Shown here piece after piece: positions 54,305 through 63,242 of a stretch of DNA of 64,000 nt; within the stretch, counting starts at the first letter, position 1, and every line of letters begins with the position of its first letter. The notes under the pieces are model-generated. The model saw nothing but the letters and a program-made list of their open reading frames with translations. It was not told the origin of the DNA and searched no databases. The position numbers and the translations under genes are program-made. Source of the DNA: Hymenobacter aerilatus (GTDB lineage: Bacteria > Bacteroidota > Bacteroidia > Cytophagales > Hymenobacteraceae); contig NZ_CP095053.1 in NCBI RefSeq assembly GCF_022921095.1, positions 3,142,501 to 3,206,500 of the forward strand, in the 5' to 3' direction.

Positions 54305-54408
54305 CTGTCATCCTGAGCGCAGCGAAGGACCTTCTCACGGTTGAACGACAAGCGTAATAACGGCTCGTCTTAACGTGAGAAGGTCCTTCGCGCTGCTCAG
54401 GATGACAG
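54305..54408. repeat. Intergenic inverted repeat, family B, second long copy
   Basis: The arms 54305-54339 and 54374-54408 pair over 35 bases except for a short central block (GAGCGCAGCG in the left arm against GAGCAGCGCG in the complement of the right arm). It lies upstream of obgE and downstream of adk, both leftward. Confidence 0.82.
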
Positions 54409-54433
54409 GGTGATGCGAATTAGAATCGCAAAG

Positions 54434-55054
54434 TTACGCTTTTACTTCGTCGGTGGCTTGCTGGCTGTCCTCGGAGGTAGGCTGGTGCTGATCGACTACA
54501 GCGCAGATCTGCTGGAAAATATCCTCGATAGCGCCAATCCCGTTGAGGGCGTGAAACTTGTGCTGATTGGCGTAGTAGCCCGCTACCTGCGCGGTTTCGG
54601 TGTTATACACCTGCACGCGCTTACGGATTTTCTCTTCGTTCTGGTCGTCGGGGCGGCCGGAGGTTTTGCCGCGCTCCAGCAGGCGCTTCACCAGCTCTTG
54701 CTCCTCTACTTCCAAGGCTACCATGCATGATACCTGGGTGTTGTGCTGGGCCAGCAAGGTGTCAAGACTTTCGGCCTGCGGTACGGTGCGCGGGAAGCCA
54801 TCGAAAATGAAGCCATCGGCCTGCACATTCTCCTTCAGAGCGCTGTCGATCATGCCAATTACCACTTCATCGGGCACTAGCAAGCCTTCGTCCATCAGCT
54901 TTTTGGCCTGCAGCCCCAGCACTGTACCCTGGGCAATCTGGGCCCGGAGCAGGTCGCCGGTGGAGAGATGTACCAAGTTGTAATGGGCAATCAGTTTTTG
55001 GCTTTGCGTTCCTTTGCCGGCGCCGGGCGGGCCGAAGAGCACGAGATTGAGCAT
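54434..55054 (-). CDS. adk: Adenylate kinase
   Basis: 206 residues from ATG 55054; a longer reading to 55141 overlaps the hpt stop region and has no family match. The P-loop GPPGAGKGT is at residues 8-16, HLSTGDLLRAQI follows, and then the lid and core motifs FDGFPRTVPQAESLD and RPDDQNEEKIRKRV. The short lid lacks the zinc-binding cysteines of some Adks. It converts ATP and AMP to two ADP. The C-terminal tail (QPTSEDSQQATDEVKA) is poorly conserved. Confidence 0.95.
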   Translation of the reverse strand: MLNLVLFGPPGAGKGTQSQKLIAHYNLVHLSTGDLLRAQIAQGTVLGLQAKKLMDEGLLVPDEVVIGMIDSALKENVQADGFIFDGFPRTVPQAESLDTLLAQHNTQVSCMVALEVEEQELVKRLLERGKTSGRPDDQNEEKIRKRVQVYNTETAQVAGYYANQHKFHALNGIGAIEDIFQQICAVVDQHQPTSEDSQQATDEVKA

Positions 55055-55141
55055 GGGTAATGGTTTCGCAGATAGTGCAGAAGGTGAAAGAAAGTGGCAA
55101 GATAGGCAATCTGCGCTGAGCAACGCCGATTGCGGCGTCAT

Positions 55142-55681
55142 TTACACGGCTTTATACACGTCGGGGTAGTTGCGCCCCAGTCCGTCGTAATCAAGGCCGT
55201 AGCCTACAATAAAATCGTTAGGAATCGATAGCCCTACGTATTCCACTGCCAACTCATGCTCTAAGCACTCGGGCTTCATGAACAGCGTAGCCACCTCCAA
55301 CGACGCCGGTTTTTTGGCCGCTATAGTATCCAGCAGCATCCGCATGGTGTGGCCCGTATCCACAATATCTTCCAGGATAATCACATGTCGGTCAGCAAGT
55401 TCCTCATACAACCCCAGTACCTCTTTCACGCTACCTGTGCTGGCCGTACCGGCATAGGATGCCACCCGGATGAACGTCACTTCGCAGTCGATGGTCATGT
55501 TTTTCAGCAGGTCGGCTGTGAACATGAACGCGCCATTGAGCACCGACAGGAACAGGGGCTGCTTGCCGGCGTAATCTTGATTGAGGCGGGTGGCAAGCTG
55601 CTGAATGGCCTGGGCCAGTTCGGCGGCCGACAAATACGGAGCGAACTGCTTGTTGTGCAGTGAAATTGTGGACGTAGCCAT
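55142..55681 (-). CDS. hpt: Hypoxanthine phosphoribosyltransferase
   Basis: 179 residues with the type I phosphoribosyltransferase layout: FLSVLNGAFMFTADLL near 44, VASYAGTASTGSVKE for the flexible loop, and the PRPP motif VIILEDIVDTGHTM. It salvages hypoxanthine or guanine to IMP or GMP. The adk start is 88 bases downstream on the same strand, so the two purine genes may be cotranscribed. A TACCTTTG box lies 35 bases upstream. Confidence 0.94.
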   Translation of the reverse strand: MATSTISLHNKQFAPYLSAAELAQAIQQLATRLNQDYAGKQPLFLSVLNGAFMFTADLLKNMTIDCEVTFIRVASYAGTASTGSVKEVLGLYEELADRHVIILEDIVDTGHTMRMLLDTIAAKKPASLEVATLFMKPECLEHELAVEYVGLSIPNDFIVGYGLDYDGLGRNYPDVYKAV

Positions 55682-55715
55682 CCAGAAAGAGTTGAATACT
55701 GTGCAAATGCGCCAG

Positions 55716-55723
55716 CAAAGGTA
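55716..55723 (-). promoter_or_regulatory. Candidate -7 box for hpt
   Basis: TACCTTTG on the leftward strand, an exact TAnnTTTG match, ends 35 bases before the ATG at 55681. No TTG at the expected -33 spacing. Confidence 0.45.
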
Positions 55724-55780
55724 GGGGGTGAAACGTTGAGTGTTGAGTTTTAACCGTTGAATTGAAACTGATTACTCCAC

Positions 55781-55826
55781 TGACCGAGATCGAAATCCCG
55801 CTGTCGATCCATTGAACTATAGCCGT
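55781..55826 (-). pseudogene. Degenerate tRNA-like fragment (tRNA-Arg-like 5' half)
   Basis: On the leftward strand the bases include ATAGTTCAATGGAT, the D-arm sequence of many bacterial tRNAs, followed by CGGGATTTCGATCTCG, which pairs as an anticodon stem with a six-base loop. Intact tRNAs have a seven-base loop, one more base in the D arm and a T arm; here no T arm (GGTTCGA) follows. It looks like a decayed 5' part of a tRNA, most like tRNA-Arg. Confidence 0.45.
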
Positions 55827-55880
55827 TACGAAGCGGCAGTGCGATTTCAACCTCGACCAGTACGACACCTGCTTTTGTGG

Positions 55881-58115
55881 TTAAAACTTAGTATTCAGCC
55901 CTTCTTTCACTGGGGTATAGCTCGCGAAGCGTACACCTTGATGAGCGCCTAGTTCGGTTTTTGGTACCGAGAGAGCCGGTGTCAGGCTGCGAGTTGCACC
56001 GCCGGGTGCGGCAATGTGTGGGGCAATCACCAGCGACACAATGCTCATGAGCTTGATGAGGATGTTCATGCTGGGGCCCGACGTGTCTTTGAACGGGTCG
56101 CCTACTGTGTCGCCCGTCACGGAGGCTTTATGTTGTTCGGAGCCTTTGTAGACCATCACGCCATCAATCAGCACGCCTTTCTCGAAGGACTTCTTGGCGT
56201 TATCCCAGGCACCGCCAGCGTTGCTCTGAAACATGGCCATCAGCACCCCGCTCACCGTGACGCCGGCCAGCGTGCCGCCCAATACTTCCGGTCCCAGCGT
56301 GAAGCCGATGAGGACGGGCACGATGAGGGCAATAGCACCCGGCAGCATCATTTCCCGAATAGCAGCCGAGGTAGAAATAGCCACGCACTTTTCGTACTCA
56401 GGTCGGCCAGTGCCTTCCATAATGCCTGGAATTTCGCGGAACTGCCGCCGCACTTCCTGCACCATGGCCATAGCCGCCCTACCCACCGCTGAAATAGCCA
56501 GGGCCGAGAAGATAAACGGAATCATGGCGCCCACAAACAAGCCCGCCAGCACGCGGGCATTGCTGATATCAATAACCGAAATATTGGCCGTACCCATAAA
56601 CGCCGCAAACAGCGCCAGCGAGGTAAGCGCAGCGGAGGCAATGGCGAAGCCTTTGCCGGTGGCAGCGGTAGTATTGCCCACAGCATCCAGAATATCGGTC
56701 CGTTCGCGTACTTCCTTGGGTAGCTCACTCATTTCGGCAATACCGCCGGCATTATCAGCAATAGGCCCAAAGGCGTCGATGGCGAGCTGCATGGCGGTGG
56801 TAGCCATCATGCCCGCGGCAGCAATGGCTACCCCATAGAGGCCGGCAAACTGATATGACAGGATGATGCCAGCGGCCAGCACAATAATGGGTAGTACGGT
56901 GGACTCCATGCCTACTGCCAGCCCGCCAATAACGGTGGTGGCGTGCCCGGTGCTACTCTGCTGCACGATACTATTGACGGGCCGCTTGCCCATGGCCGTG
57001 TAATATTCGGTGATGATGCTCATCAGCGTGCCCACTACCAGCCCTACCACCACAGCGTAGAACACATCGGTGGCAGTGAAGGGCGCGGCGCCCGGCCGGC
57101 CAATGACGAGCGTACCCACGGGCAGCATCCAACGGATGATAAAGAACGAGGCAATGCCCGACACGATGACCGAAGCATAGTTGCCAAAATTGAGCGCCGC
57201 CTGCACGTTGCCGCCTTCCTGTACGCGCACCAGCAAGATACCCACCAGCGAGGCCACAATCCCTACCCCGGCAATAACCATGGGCAGCAGAATGGGCGAC
57301 AGGCCGTTGAATTGATCATTGGTCGCCACTACCTCGCGGCCCAGCACCATGGTAGCTAGGATGGTCGCCACGTAAGAGCCGAATAGGTCGGCGCCCATAC
57401 CGGCCACGTCGCCTACGTTGTCGCCTACGTTATCGGCAATGGTGGCGGGGTTGCGGGGGTCGTCCTCAGGAATGCCGGCTTCCACTTTACCCACGAGGTC
57501 GGCGCCCACATCGGCGGCTTTAGTGTAGATGCCGCCCCCTACCCTAGCAAACAGCGCGATGCTCTCGGCCCCCAGCGAAAAGCCAGTAAGCACCTCCAGC
57601 GCAGTTTCCATCTCGATGCCGTTGGCCCCGCCCCCTTTGCTCACCACAAACAGCTGATAGAACACAATAAACAACGACCCCAGCCCCAACACCGCCAAGC
57701 CTGCTACCCCCATACCCATCACCGACCCACCCGAAAACGACACGCTCAAGGCCTTACTGAGGCTGGTACGTGCTGCCTGGGCCGTGCGTACGTTGGCTTT
57801 CGTGGCAATCTTCATCCCGATAAACCCCGCTAATGCTGAGAATACTGCTCCAATGATGAACGCCAGCACAATTACGGGACTGGACTTCTCGCCGGTGCTA
57901 CCTAAGTAGAATAGAAAAGCAGAGGCAATCAGCCCAAATAACGTCAAGACGCGGTACTCAGCTTTCAGAAAAGCAATGGCACCATCGGCAATGTAGCTAG
58001 CTATGGTCCGCATACGCTCGTCGCCGGCGTCTTGCCGGCTCACCCAGCCCGAACGCAACCAGGTGTACAGTAAAGCCAACAGCCCGAGGCTGGGCACTAG
58101 GTAGAGAAACAGCAT
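55881..58115 (-). CDS. hppA: Membrane-bound ion-translocating pyrophosphatase
   Basis: 744 residues from ATG 58115 with about 16 TM helices. The pyrophosphate site is in [51 protein letters not shown]-like blocks of conserved Asp and Lys. The segment [10 protein letters not shown] near residue 480 has Ala and Gly at the two positions that are Lys and Thr in K+-independent enzymes, so it is of the K+-dependent class, which includes Na+-pumping members. It couples PPi hydrolysis to H+ or Na+ export across the inner membrane. A hairpin and a possible promoter lie upstream. Confidence 0.95.
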   Translation of the reverse strand: MLFLYLVPSLGLLALLYTWLRSGWVSRQDAGDERMRTIASYIADGAIAFLKAEYRVLTLFGLIASAFLFYLGSTGEKSSPVIVLAFIIGAVFSALAGFIGMKIATKANVRTAQAARTSLSKALSVSFSGGSVMGMGVAGLAVLGLGSLFIVFYQLFVVSKGGGANGIEMETALEVLTGFSLGAESIALFARVGGGIYTKAADVGADLVGKVEAGIPEDDPRNPATIADNVGDNVGDVAGMGADLFGSYVATILATMVLGREVVATNDQFNGLSPILLPMVIAGVGIVASLVGILLVRVQEGGNVQAALNFGNYASVIVSGIASFFIIRWMLPVGTLVIGRPGAAPFTATDVFYAVVVGLVVGTLMSIITEYYTAMGKRPVNSIVQQSSTGHATTVIGGLAVGMESTVLPIIVLAAGIILSYQFAGLYGVAIAAAGMMATTAMQLAIDAFGPIADNAGGIAEMSELPKEVRERTDILDAVGNTTAATGKGFAIASAALTSLALFAAFMGTANISVIDISNARVLAGLFVGAMIPFIFSALAISAVGRAAMAMVQEVRRQFREIPGIMEGTGRPEYEKCVAISTSAAIREMMLPGAIALIVPVLIGFTLGPEVLGGTLAGVTVSGVLMAMFQSNAGGAWDNAKKSFEKGVLIDGVMVYKGSEQHKASVTGDTVGDPFKDTSGPSMNILIKLMSIVSLVIAPHIAAPGGATRSLTPALSVPKTELGAHQGVRFASYTPVKEGLNTKF

Positions 58116-58147
58116 AGTAGGTGGGATGAGAGGGTAGGAAGAAAAGA

Positions 58148-58180
58148 ACAACCCGCCGGCTGAAAGCCAAACGGGTTGTT
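58148..58180. other. Hairpin in the leader of the pyrophosphatase gene
   Basis: AACAACCCG at 58148-58156 and CGGGTTGTT at 58172-58180 form a perfect 9-bp stem with a 15-base loop, in the untranslated region before the ATG at 58115. It could be a terminator for the leftward gene upstream, or a leader structure. Confidence 0.5.
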
Positions 58181-58208
58181 AAAATACCTTTTATCCCTTA
58201 ATAATCAA
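58179..58208 (-). promoter_or_regulatory. Possible promoter of the pyrophosphatase gene
   Basis: The leftward strand has TTG, a 19-base spacer and TATTTTAA. The spacing matches the Bacteroidetes pattern, but the -7 box differs from TAnnTTTG in its last two bases. Weak evidence. Confidence 0.3.
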
Positions 58209-58358
58209 GGCTTCACATCCGTTTTGACCCCTACTCTACAATTCCCGCATCAGCACCTATTTACGGGTTCTAATATCGATTATATCCTTCACGGTATCCG
58301 AACACTTGTCAAATCTAATATAGACCACTCATAAACTTCTTGATTTTAATTTTCTACC

Positions 58359-59546
58359 CTATGCCTTACGGGAGTAATTGACGCTAATTCGTTCCGAAAC
58401 CCAATATAGCACATAGCTAGCTACAGTCACTAACGGCACGGCCAGCCAATAATAGCGAACATAAAAAACGGTTTCGCCAGTAAAATATACAAGCCCTGCA
58501 TAACACAGGAATAATAGTGGAAAGTGGTATAGATATAGCGAGAAGCTGAACACACCCAACTTATGTAATATGCGCACTAATAAGTTATCGTGCCGCACTC
58601 TACCAGCCAGCATCAGCGAAATACTAATTACTGCTAAAATTGTTGCTACTAATCCGGACAAAATTTTAAACTTAAGTATTGCCAGCCCCAGCAGACTAGC
58701 AAATAGCAGAAGTACTAATATAGTTAACCCCCATCCTGATATACGCCCGAACCAAGTTAGCCAAGCCGTCCGAGTAACTATATCGTATAGTATCGCTCCA
58801 ATAGCGAAATAAAAGTTATAAATAAATAGATAATCGATAAGCGGGCTAACAGAATTTAGATCCCAAACTGCCCCCGATGCATATAAGAATACGGAAATAG
58901 CATAATAAAAATGCGCCCGCCAGAAAGCTAGTGGCACTAAGAGATAAAATAGAGCTTCAGGTAGTAGCGACCAGTAAACACCATTGTATCCGATAAAAAT
59001 CTCGCGGACAGGCATAAAACCTAGTGTGCGGATCAGACCGATTATATCGAATGTATGCAACTCCTGCCAGGCAAGTGCCAGCTTAATATTTAACTCTCGC
59101 CCATTCGCGAAATCTAATGCCTCTGGAGCTACCCGCGCAACACCCCATAAACATATAGCTGCCAGCATGCTGGCAAATAAGTAAGGCGGATAAATACGGA
59201 CAATGCGGTTGACATAGAAGGCTCGCAACTTACGGTATTTTCTTGACTGAGCGTACCGGATAAAAAAGCCTGATAATACAAAGAAAAATATCACCATCTC
59301 ATAGCCAGCCGAACTTAACATATCAAACAGAAAAGCTCCGTAATCAAGTGGCGACCAACCAGTCCGCGGAAAAACTGCTAAAAATTCGCGGCCGCCCGAC
59401 CACAAAATATACTTTGCATGGTAGATGACAACGTAGAATGCACAGAAACCTCGTAAAGCATGTAAAATATCAAGTTCCTTATACGAGAGGGGGACGCCTG
59501 ATTCTTGACGTAAGTATTTGGCGATAGGTGATGTAGAGGAAAGCAA
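58359..59546 (-). CDS. Acyltransferase family 3 membrane protein (OafA-like)
   Basis: 395 residues with about ten TM helices. The N-terminal signature LDILHALRGFCAFYVVIYHA, with Arg and a His at the end of the first TM segment, and RKLRAFYVNRIVRIYPPYLFAS fit the acyltransferase-3 fold, which adds acetyl or other acyl groups to sugars of O-antigen, exopolysaccharide or peptidoglycan from the membrane. The gene is more AT-rich than the housekeeping genes around it, and the region to its right holds further polysaccharide genes. Start ATG 59546 is uncertain by a few codons. Confidence 0.88.
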   Translation of the reverse strand: MLSSTSPIAKYLRQESGVPLSYKELDILHALRGFCAFYVVIYHAKYILWSGGREFLAVFPRTGWSPLDYGAFLFDMLSSAGYEMVIFFFVLSGFFIRYAQSRKYRKLRAFYVNRIVRIYPPYLFASMLAAICLWGVARVAPEALDFANGRELNIKLALAWQELHTFDIIGLIRTLGFMPVREIFIGYNGVYWSLLPEALFYLLVPLAFWRAHFYYAISVFLYASGAVWDLNSVSPLIDYLFIYNFYFAIGAILYDIVTRTAWLTWFGRISGWGLTILVLLLFASLLGLAILKFKILSGLVATILAVISISLMLAGRVRHDNLLVRILHKLGVFSFSLYLYHFPLLFLCYAGLVYFTGETVFYVRYYWLAVPLVTVASYVLYWVSERISVNYSRKA

Positions 59547-59593
59547 CAGTAGAGATGTTAAATATTACGCTGCAAATATCCTGTAATTTATGT

Positions 59594-60508
59594 TTACAAT
59601 TCCCTCATCAGCACCTGATACAGCGCCAGCATGCTTTCGATATCGCGCTTATCCACGATTTCGTCGGGTGAGTGTACGTTGTCTTCCGGGGCGCCCACGA
59701 AGCACCAGTCCCAGGGCGCATCAGCGCGTTGTAGCTCTTTGGCGTCGGAGCCGCCGGCACCTTCTACTTCCAACTGATGCGGTATGCCGGATTTCGCCGC
59801 AATCTGCCGGATACGGTCCACGTAGGCACGGCGCGGAATCAAGGAGTCGCGCAGCGAAATGGCTGCGCCCTCGCCCGGTCGCACGCCTTCCGTAACCCAG
59901 GTGATGTCCGAAATCAGGGCTTGGCGCACGCCGTAGGTTTCGTAGATGTACTTGGCCAGGTAGGCCACCGAGCCACCGTCGTGCTCCTCCCAGCAGCTAA
60001 ACGCCACAATGCCGTGCTCCAGCGTCTCGCACAGGCGCAGGGCATTCCACACACCCAGGCGGTTGTCGAGGTAGCAGCTTTGCACGGTGGTATCCGTCTC
60101 GCGAAAGTCACACTGAAAGGTCAGCTCCGTACCGCGCTCAATATCACGGGTGAACTCATAGCCCAGCGCGCCGGTTTCTTCATCAACTGTAAGCGTGCAT
60201 TCGATAGGTCCCTGGGTATCCTCGCCTACCAGCTGGTAGCCGGTTTCGGCATCGGGGCCGCCAATGCGCACTAGTTGCCGGCCGTAGCGCACCGTGAAGC
60301 CGATGCTGTCGAGGTGGGCAAAAACTGCCGTGCGTGGCTGCCCGAATACCAGGACAATACAATCCTGAAATTGCTCACCGGCAAGCACTTGTGGGGTAGC
60401 GCGCCAGTTTTTTTGCTCGGTGGCAATGTAATGGAGCAAAAATTTGGTCAGGCGTGTTTCGTGGCCAGAAGGTGCCTGTATGTGGCACAGAGTTCGTAGA
60501 AGTTGCAT
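59594..60508 (-). CDS. M42-like metallopeptidase, shorter form
   Basis: 304 residues. The metal-site order of M42/M20 enzymes is kept: [14 protein letters not shown] (His and Asp), CYLDNRLG (bridging Asp), [11 protein letters not shown] (Glu pair, with H in place of the usual I/G), SDITWVTEG and the late NVHSPDEIV (His). It is about 50 residues shorter than the enzyme at 42606 and only distantly similar to it. It should be a cytoplasmic aminopeptidase or deacylase; the substrate is unknown. Divergent from the TPR gene. Confidence 0.85.
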   Translation of the reverse strand: MQLLRTLCHIQAPSGHETRLTKFLLHYIATEQKNWRATPQVLAGEQFQDCIVLVFGQPRTAVFAHLDSIGFTVRYGRQLVRIGGPDAETGYQLVGEDTQGPIECTLTVDEETGALGYEFTRDIERGTELTFQCDFRETDTTVQSCYLDNRLGVWNALRLCETLEHGIVAFSCWEEHDGGSVAYLAKYIYETYGVRQALISDITWVTEGVRPGEGAAISLRDSLIPRRAYVDRIRQIAAKSGIPHQLEVEGAGGSDAKELQRADAPWDWCFVGAPEDNVHSPDEIVDKRDIESMLALYQVLMREL

Positions 60509-60619
60509 AGAGAGTACGTTCTTACTTCGAAACTAGGGCAAAAGATATACTTTAGCTTATTCGTTGAATACTGACTGACTGGTTTGCCGTACCCATTGTC
60601 TGTGTTCGTATCCGTGCCC

Positions 60620-61864
60620 ATGACCCACCAACGCTGTTTTCTGCTGTTGCTGCTACTGTTGCCCTTCCTGGCCTCGGCGCAGCGCCCCGACACTTCCCGC
60701 GTACCAAATCCTATCCGCAACATCCAGGTAGAAAACGTGGACGTGCTACCCGGCGCCGTGGATACCAAAGGCTGGCTGTTGCTGGACCGCGACATCCAGT
60801 TGGAGCTGGAGGGGGCCATCCAGAATATGTACAACTTCAAGTACGATAAGGCCGAAAAGCAATTCCGCTCGCTACGGCGGCGCTACCCCAACCATCCCAT
60901 GCCCTATTTTTTGATGGGCCTGAGCACATGGTGGAAGATAGTGCCCACCAACGTGCAGAGCACGCAGTACGATAAGCTATTCTTCGCCTACATGGACTCA
61001 GCTATTACGGTAGGCGAGAAAATGTACGAGGCTGATAAAAAAAATTACGAGGCCTGCTTTTTCCTGTCGGCTGCCTACGGCTTCAATGCCCGCCTGCATG
61101 CCGAGCGCAAGGACTGGCGCAAGGCCACCTTCAGCAGCAAACACGCGCTGGACTACCTGCAAATTAGCAAAGAAGCCAACGGCCTCAGTCCCGAGTTTTT
61201 GTTCGGACAGGCTTTATTTAACTACTACGCCGTCTGGATTGCGGAGGAGTATAAGCTGTTGCGTCCCGTTTTACTGTTCTTTCCAAAGGGCGACCGGGCG
61301 CTGGGCCTGAAGCAGCTGCGTAGCGTAGCTGACAACGGTTTCTATACGGGCACCGAAGCGAAGTTTTTCCTCATGAAGATTCTCTACAATGAGGAAAACA
61401 GCCCCAAAGAAGCCCTACCCCTCTCCCGCTACCTCGCCACCAACTACCCCGACAACGGCTATTTCCAGCGATTCTATGCGCTCAATTGCTTTAATCAGGG
61501 CGAGTTTGTGGAAAGTGAGCGGGTAAGCCGGGAGATTCTGAATAAGATAAACCGCGGCTTTCCAGGCTATGAATTTATCAGTGGCCGATACGCCACGTAT
61601 TTTCTAGGCTATCTGATGCAGAACAAGTACAACGACCCAACAAAGGCCAAGGACTATTACCAGCGCTGCATTGTATTCGCGGAAGGTACCGGCGAAACTT
61701 CGGGCGGCTTCTACATCTATTCGCATATCAATCTGGCCCGCATGGCTGACAAAGCCAAGGATGTGACTGCAGCCAAAAAATACTACGGAGTGGTAGTAGA
61801 CAAGGCCAGTCGTAAATCAGATCAGTACCGCGAGGCCAAGGCCTACCTGAAAAAGCACAAATAA
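60620..61864 (+). CDS. Exported TPR-repeat protein
   Basis: 414 residues from ATG 60620, chosen because MTHQRCFLLLLLLLPFLASAQ is a clear signal peptide; a longer reading begins 36 bases earlier. Tetratricopeptide-like helix pairs run through the body, for example YNFKYDKAEKQFRSLRRRYPNHPMPYFLMGL near 75 and later ones rich in Tyr and Lys (NPDNGYFQRFYALNCFNQGEF-like pattern). I cannot name a family beyond that. The membrane protein gene starts 11 bases after the stop, so the two are likely cotranscribed. Periplasmic scaffold role is inferred. Confidence 0.78.
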   Translation: MTHQRCFLLLLLLLPFLASAQRPDTSRVPNPIRNIQVENVDVLPGAVDTKGWLLLDRDIQLELEGAIQNMYNFKYDKAEKQFRSLRRRYPNHPMPYFLMGLSTWWKIVPTNVQSTQYDKLFFAYMDSAITVGEKMYEADKKNYEACFFLSAAYGFNARLHAERKDWRKATFSSKHALDYLQISKEANGLSPEFLFGQALFNYYAVWIAEEYKLLRPVLLFFPKGDRALGLKQLRSVADNGFYTGTEAKFFLMKILYNEENSPKEALPLSRYLATNYPDNGYFQRFYALNCFNQGEFVESERVSREILNKINRGFPGYEFISGRYATYFLGYLMQNKYNDPTKAKDYYQRCIVFAEGTGETSGGFYIYSHINLARMADKAKDVTAAKKYYGVVVDKASRKSDQYREAKAYLKKHK

Positions 61865-61874
61865 TCTTGTTGGT

Positions 61875-63242
61875 ATGGAGCTGAAGGATTTATTGCTTAC
61901 CCCCATCTACCTGGCTATTTTCTACGGCATTGCCTTTTCAATGCGTAAGAAATACACCAATGCACTGACAAAAAAGTATTTTATTCCAGCACTGTCGTTG
62001 AAATTCCTAGGAGCTATTGCACTAGGACTTATTTATCAGTTCTATTACGGTGGGGGCGACACATTTAATTATCATTACCACACGAAGATTATTCACCAGG
62101 CTTTCAGCGACTCATTTCCGTTAGGCTGGAAGATTATTATGGCTAATGGTGAACGGCTACCGGAAATCAGCCGGTATACGGCTGGAATGTTCTGGTGGCA
62201 GCCGAACAACACCGAAATGTTTGTTGTTAAAATTGCTAGTATAATAAGCTTATTTTGTTTTAACACCTACAGTATAATCAGTTTAGTATTTGCCGCTATA
62301 AGTTTTTGTGGCATATGGGCTATGTATATAACGTTTGTAAACTTATATCCATTGGCCTATAAAAAAATAGCTATTGCCGTATTTTTCCTACCCTCCGTAT
62401 TCTTTTGGGGCTCTGGCCTTGGGAAGGACTCTCTTTGCATTGGAGCACTAGGATGGTGCTTCTATGGCTTTTACCATGTATTTATTGCTCGAAAGAATAT
62501 AGTGCAAGCGGGTATATTGGGTGCACTGGGCGCTTATATTCTTATCTCAGCCAAAGTATATATTTTATTATCCTTTATGCCGCCGGCCCTTTTTTGGGTT
62601 TTTAACGAAAATAGCAGCCGCATCAAATCAGATTTACTGCGCTTGTCATTAAAACCCCTTTTTATTATAGCAGGAGCTGCAATTGCCTTTTTTGGAGCCA
62701 CTAATCTTACTGCTGGTGATGAGCGCTTCGACGTAGAGAAAATCGGGGAACGCAGCCGAATAACGCAAACATACCTTACCGAGTATGTGGCGAGTGGCTC
62801 TGTATATCATATTGGGAAGCTAGACGGCTCGCTAGCATCCATTGTAGCGGTTGCACCGCAAGCTGTCATTGTATCGTTGTTCCGCCCGTTTTTATTTGAG
62901 GCTCGCAACCCGGTAATGCTGCTATCAGCAATGGAGGCCACTTTATTCCTTTGGCTCACCATTACGTTATTCTATCGCACAGGTTTATTCAAAGGACTGC
63001 TTTTAATTGCCAGAACTCCTGTGCTATTATTCAGTTTTCTATTCACTATAATCTTCGCCATTGGTGTAGGCGTCAACAGTGGCAACTTCGGCACTTTGGT
63101 ACGTTATAAGATTCCTCTGATGCCCTTCTATTTATCTGCGCTGTATATTATGCAATCGATGGCGCAGTCCCGGCGGCGCTCCAAGGTCTCTGCTCAATCG
63201 AATAGAGCAAGAAAAGTAGGCCGATTAGCTGTCACAGAATAA
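61875..63242 (+). CDS. Polytopic membrane protein, possible GT-C-like glycosyltransferase or polymerase
   Basis: 455 residues with about ten TM helices and no recognised named family. The first outer loop holds YYGGGDTFNYHYHTKIIHQAF, an Asp with His pairs reminiscent of GT-C enzymes, and GLGKDSLCIGALGW follows a later TM helix. The codon use is AT-richer than in the genes at 30-57 kb. It overlaps the converging glycosyltransferase gene by 49 bases at the 3' ends and follows the TPR gene after 11 bases. A role in surface polysaccharide assembly is inferred from the neighbours. Confidence 0.6.
   Translation: MELKDLLLTPIYLAIFYGIAFSMRKKYTNALTKKYFIPALSLKFLGAIALGLIYQFYYGGGDTFNYHYHTKIIHQAFSDSFPLGWKIIMANGERLPEISRYTAGMFWWQPNNTEMFVVKIASIISLFCFNTYSIISLVFAAISFCGIWAMYITFVNLYPLAYKKIAIAVFFLPSVFFWGSGLGKDSLCIGALGWCFYGFYHVFIARKNIVQAGILGALGAYILISAKVYILLSFMPPALFWVFNENSSRIKSDLLRLSLKPLFIIAGAAIAFFGATNLTAGDERFDVEKIGERSRITQTYLTEYVASGSVYHIGKLDGSLASIVAVAPQAVIVSLFRPFLFEARNPVMLLSAMEATLFLWLTITLFYRTGLFKGLLLIARTPVLLFSFLFTIIFAIGVGVNSGNFGTLVRYKIPLMPFYLSALYIMQSMAQSRRRSKVSAQSNRARKVGRLAVTE

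Noticed and set aside
54410-54730. Long open frame on the + strand opposite adk
   Set aside because: It lies wholly antisense to a clear adenylate kinase and has no family features; GC-rich genes often leave such frames open.
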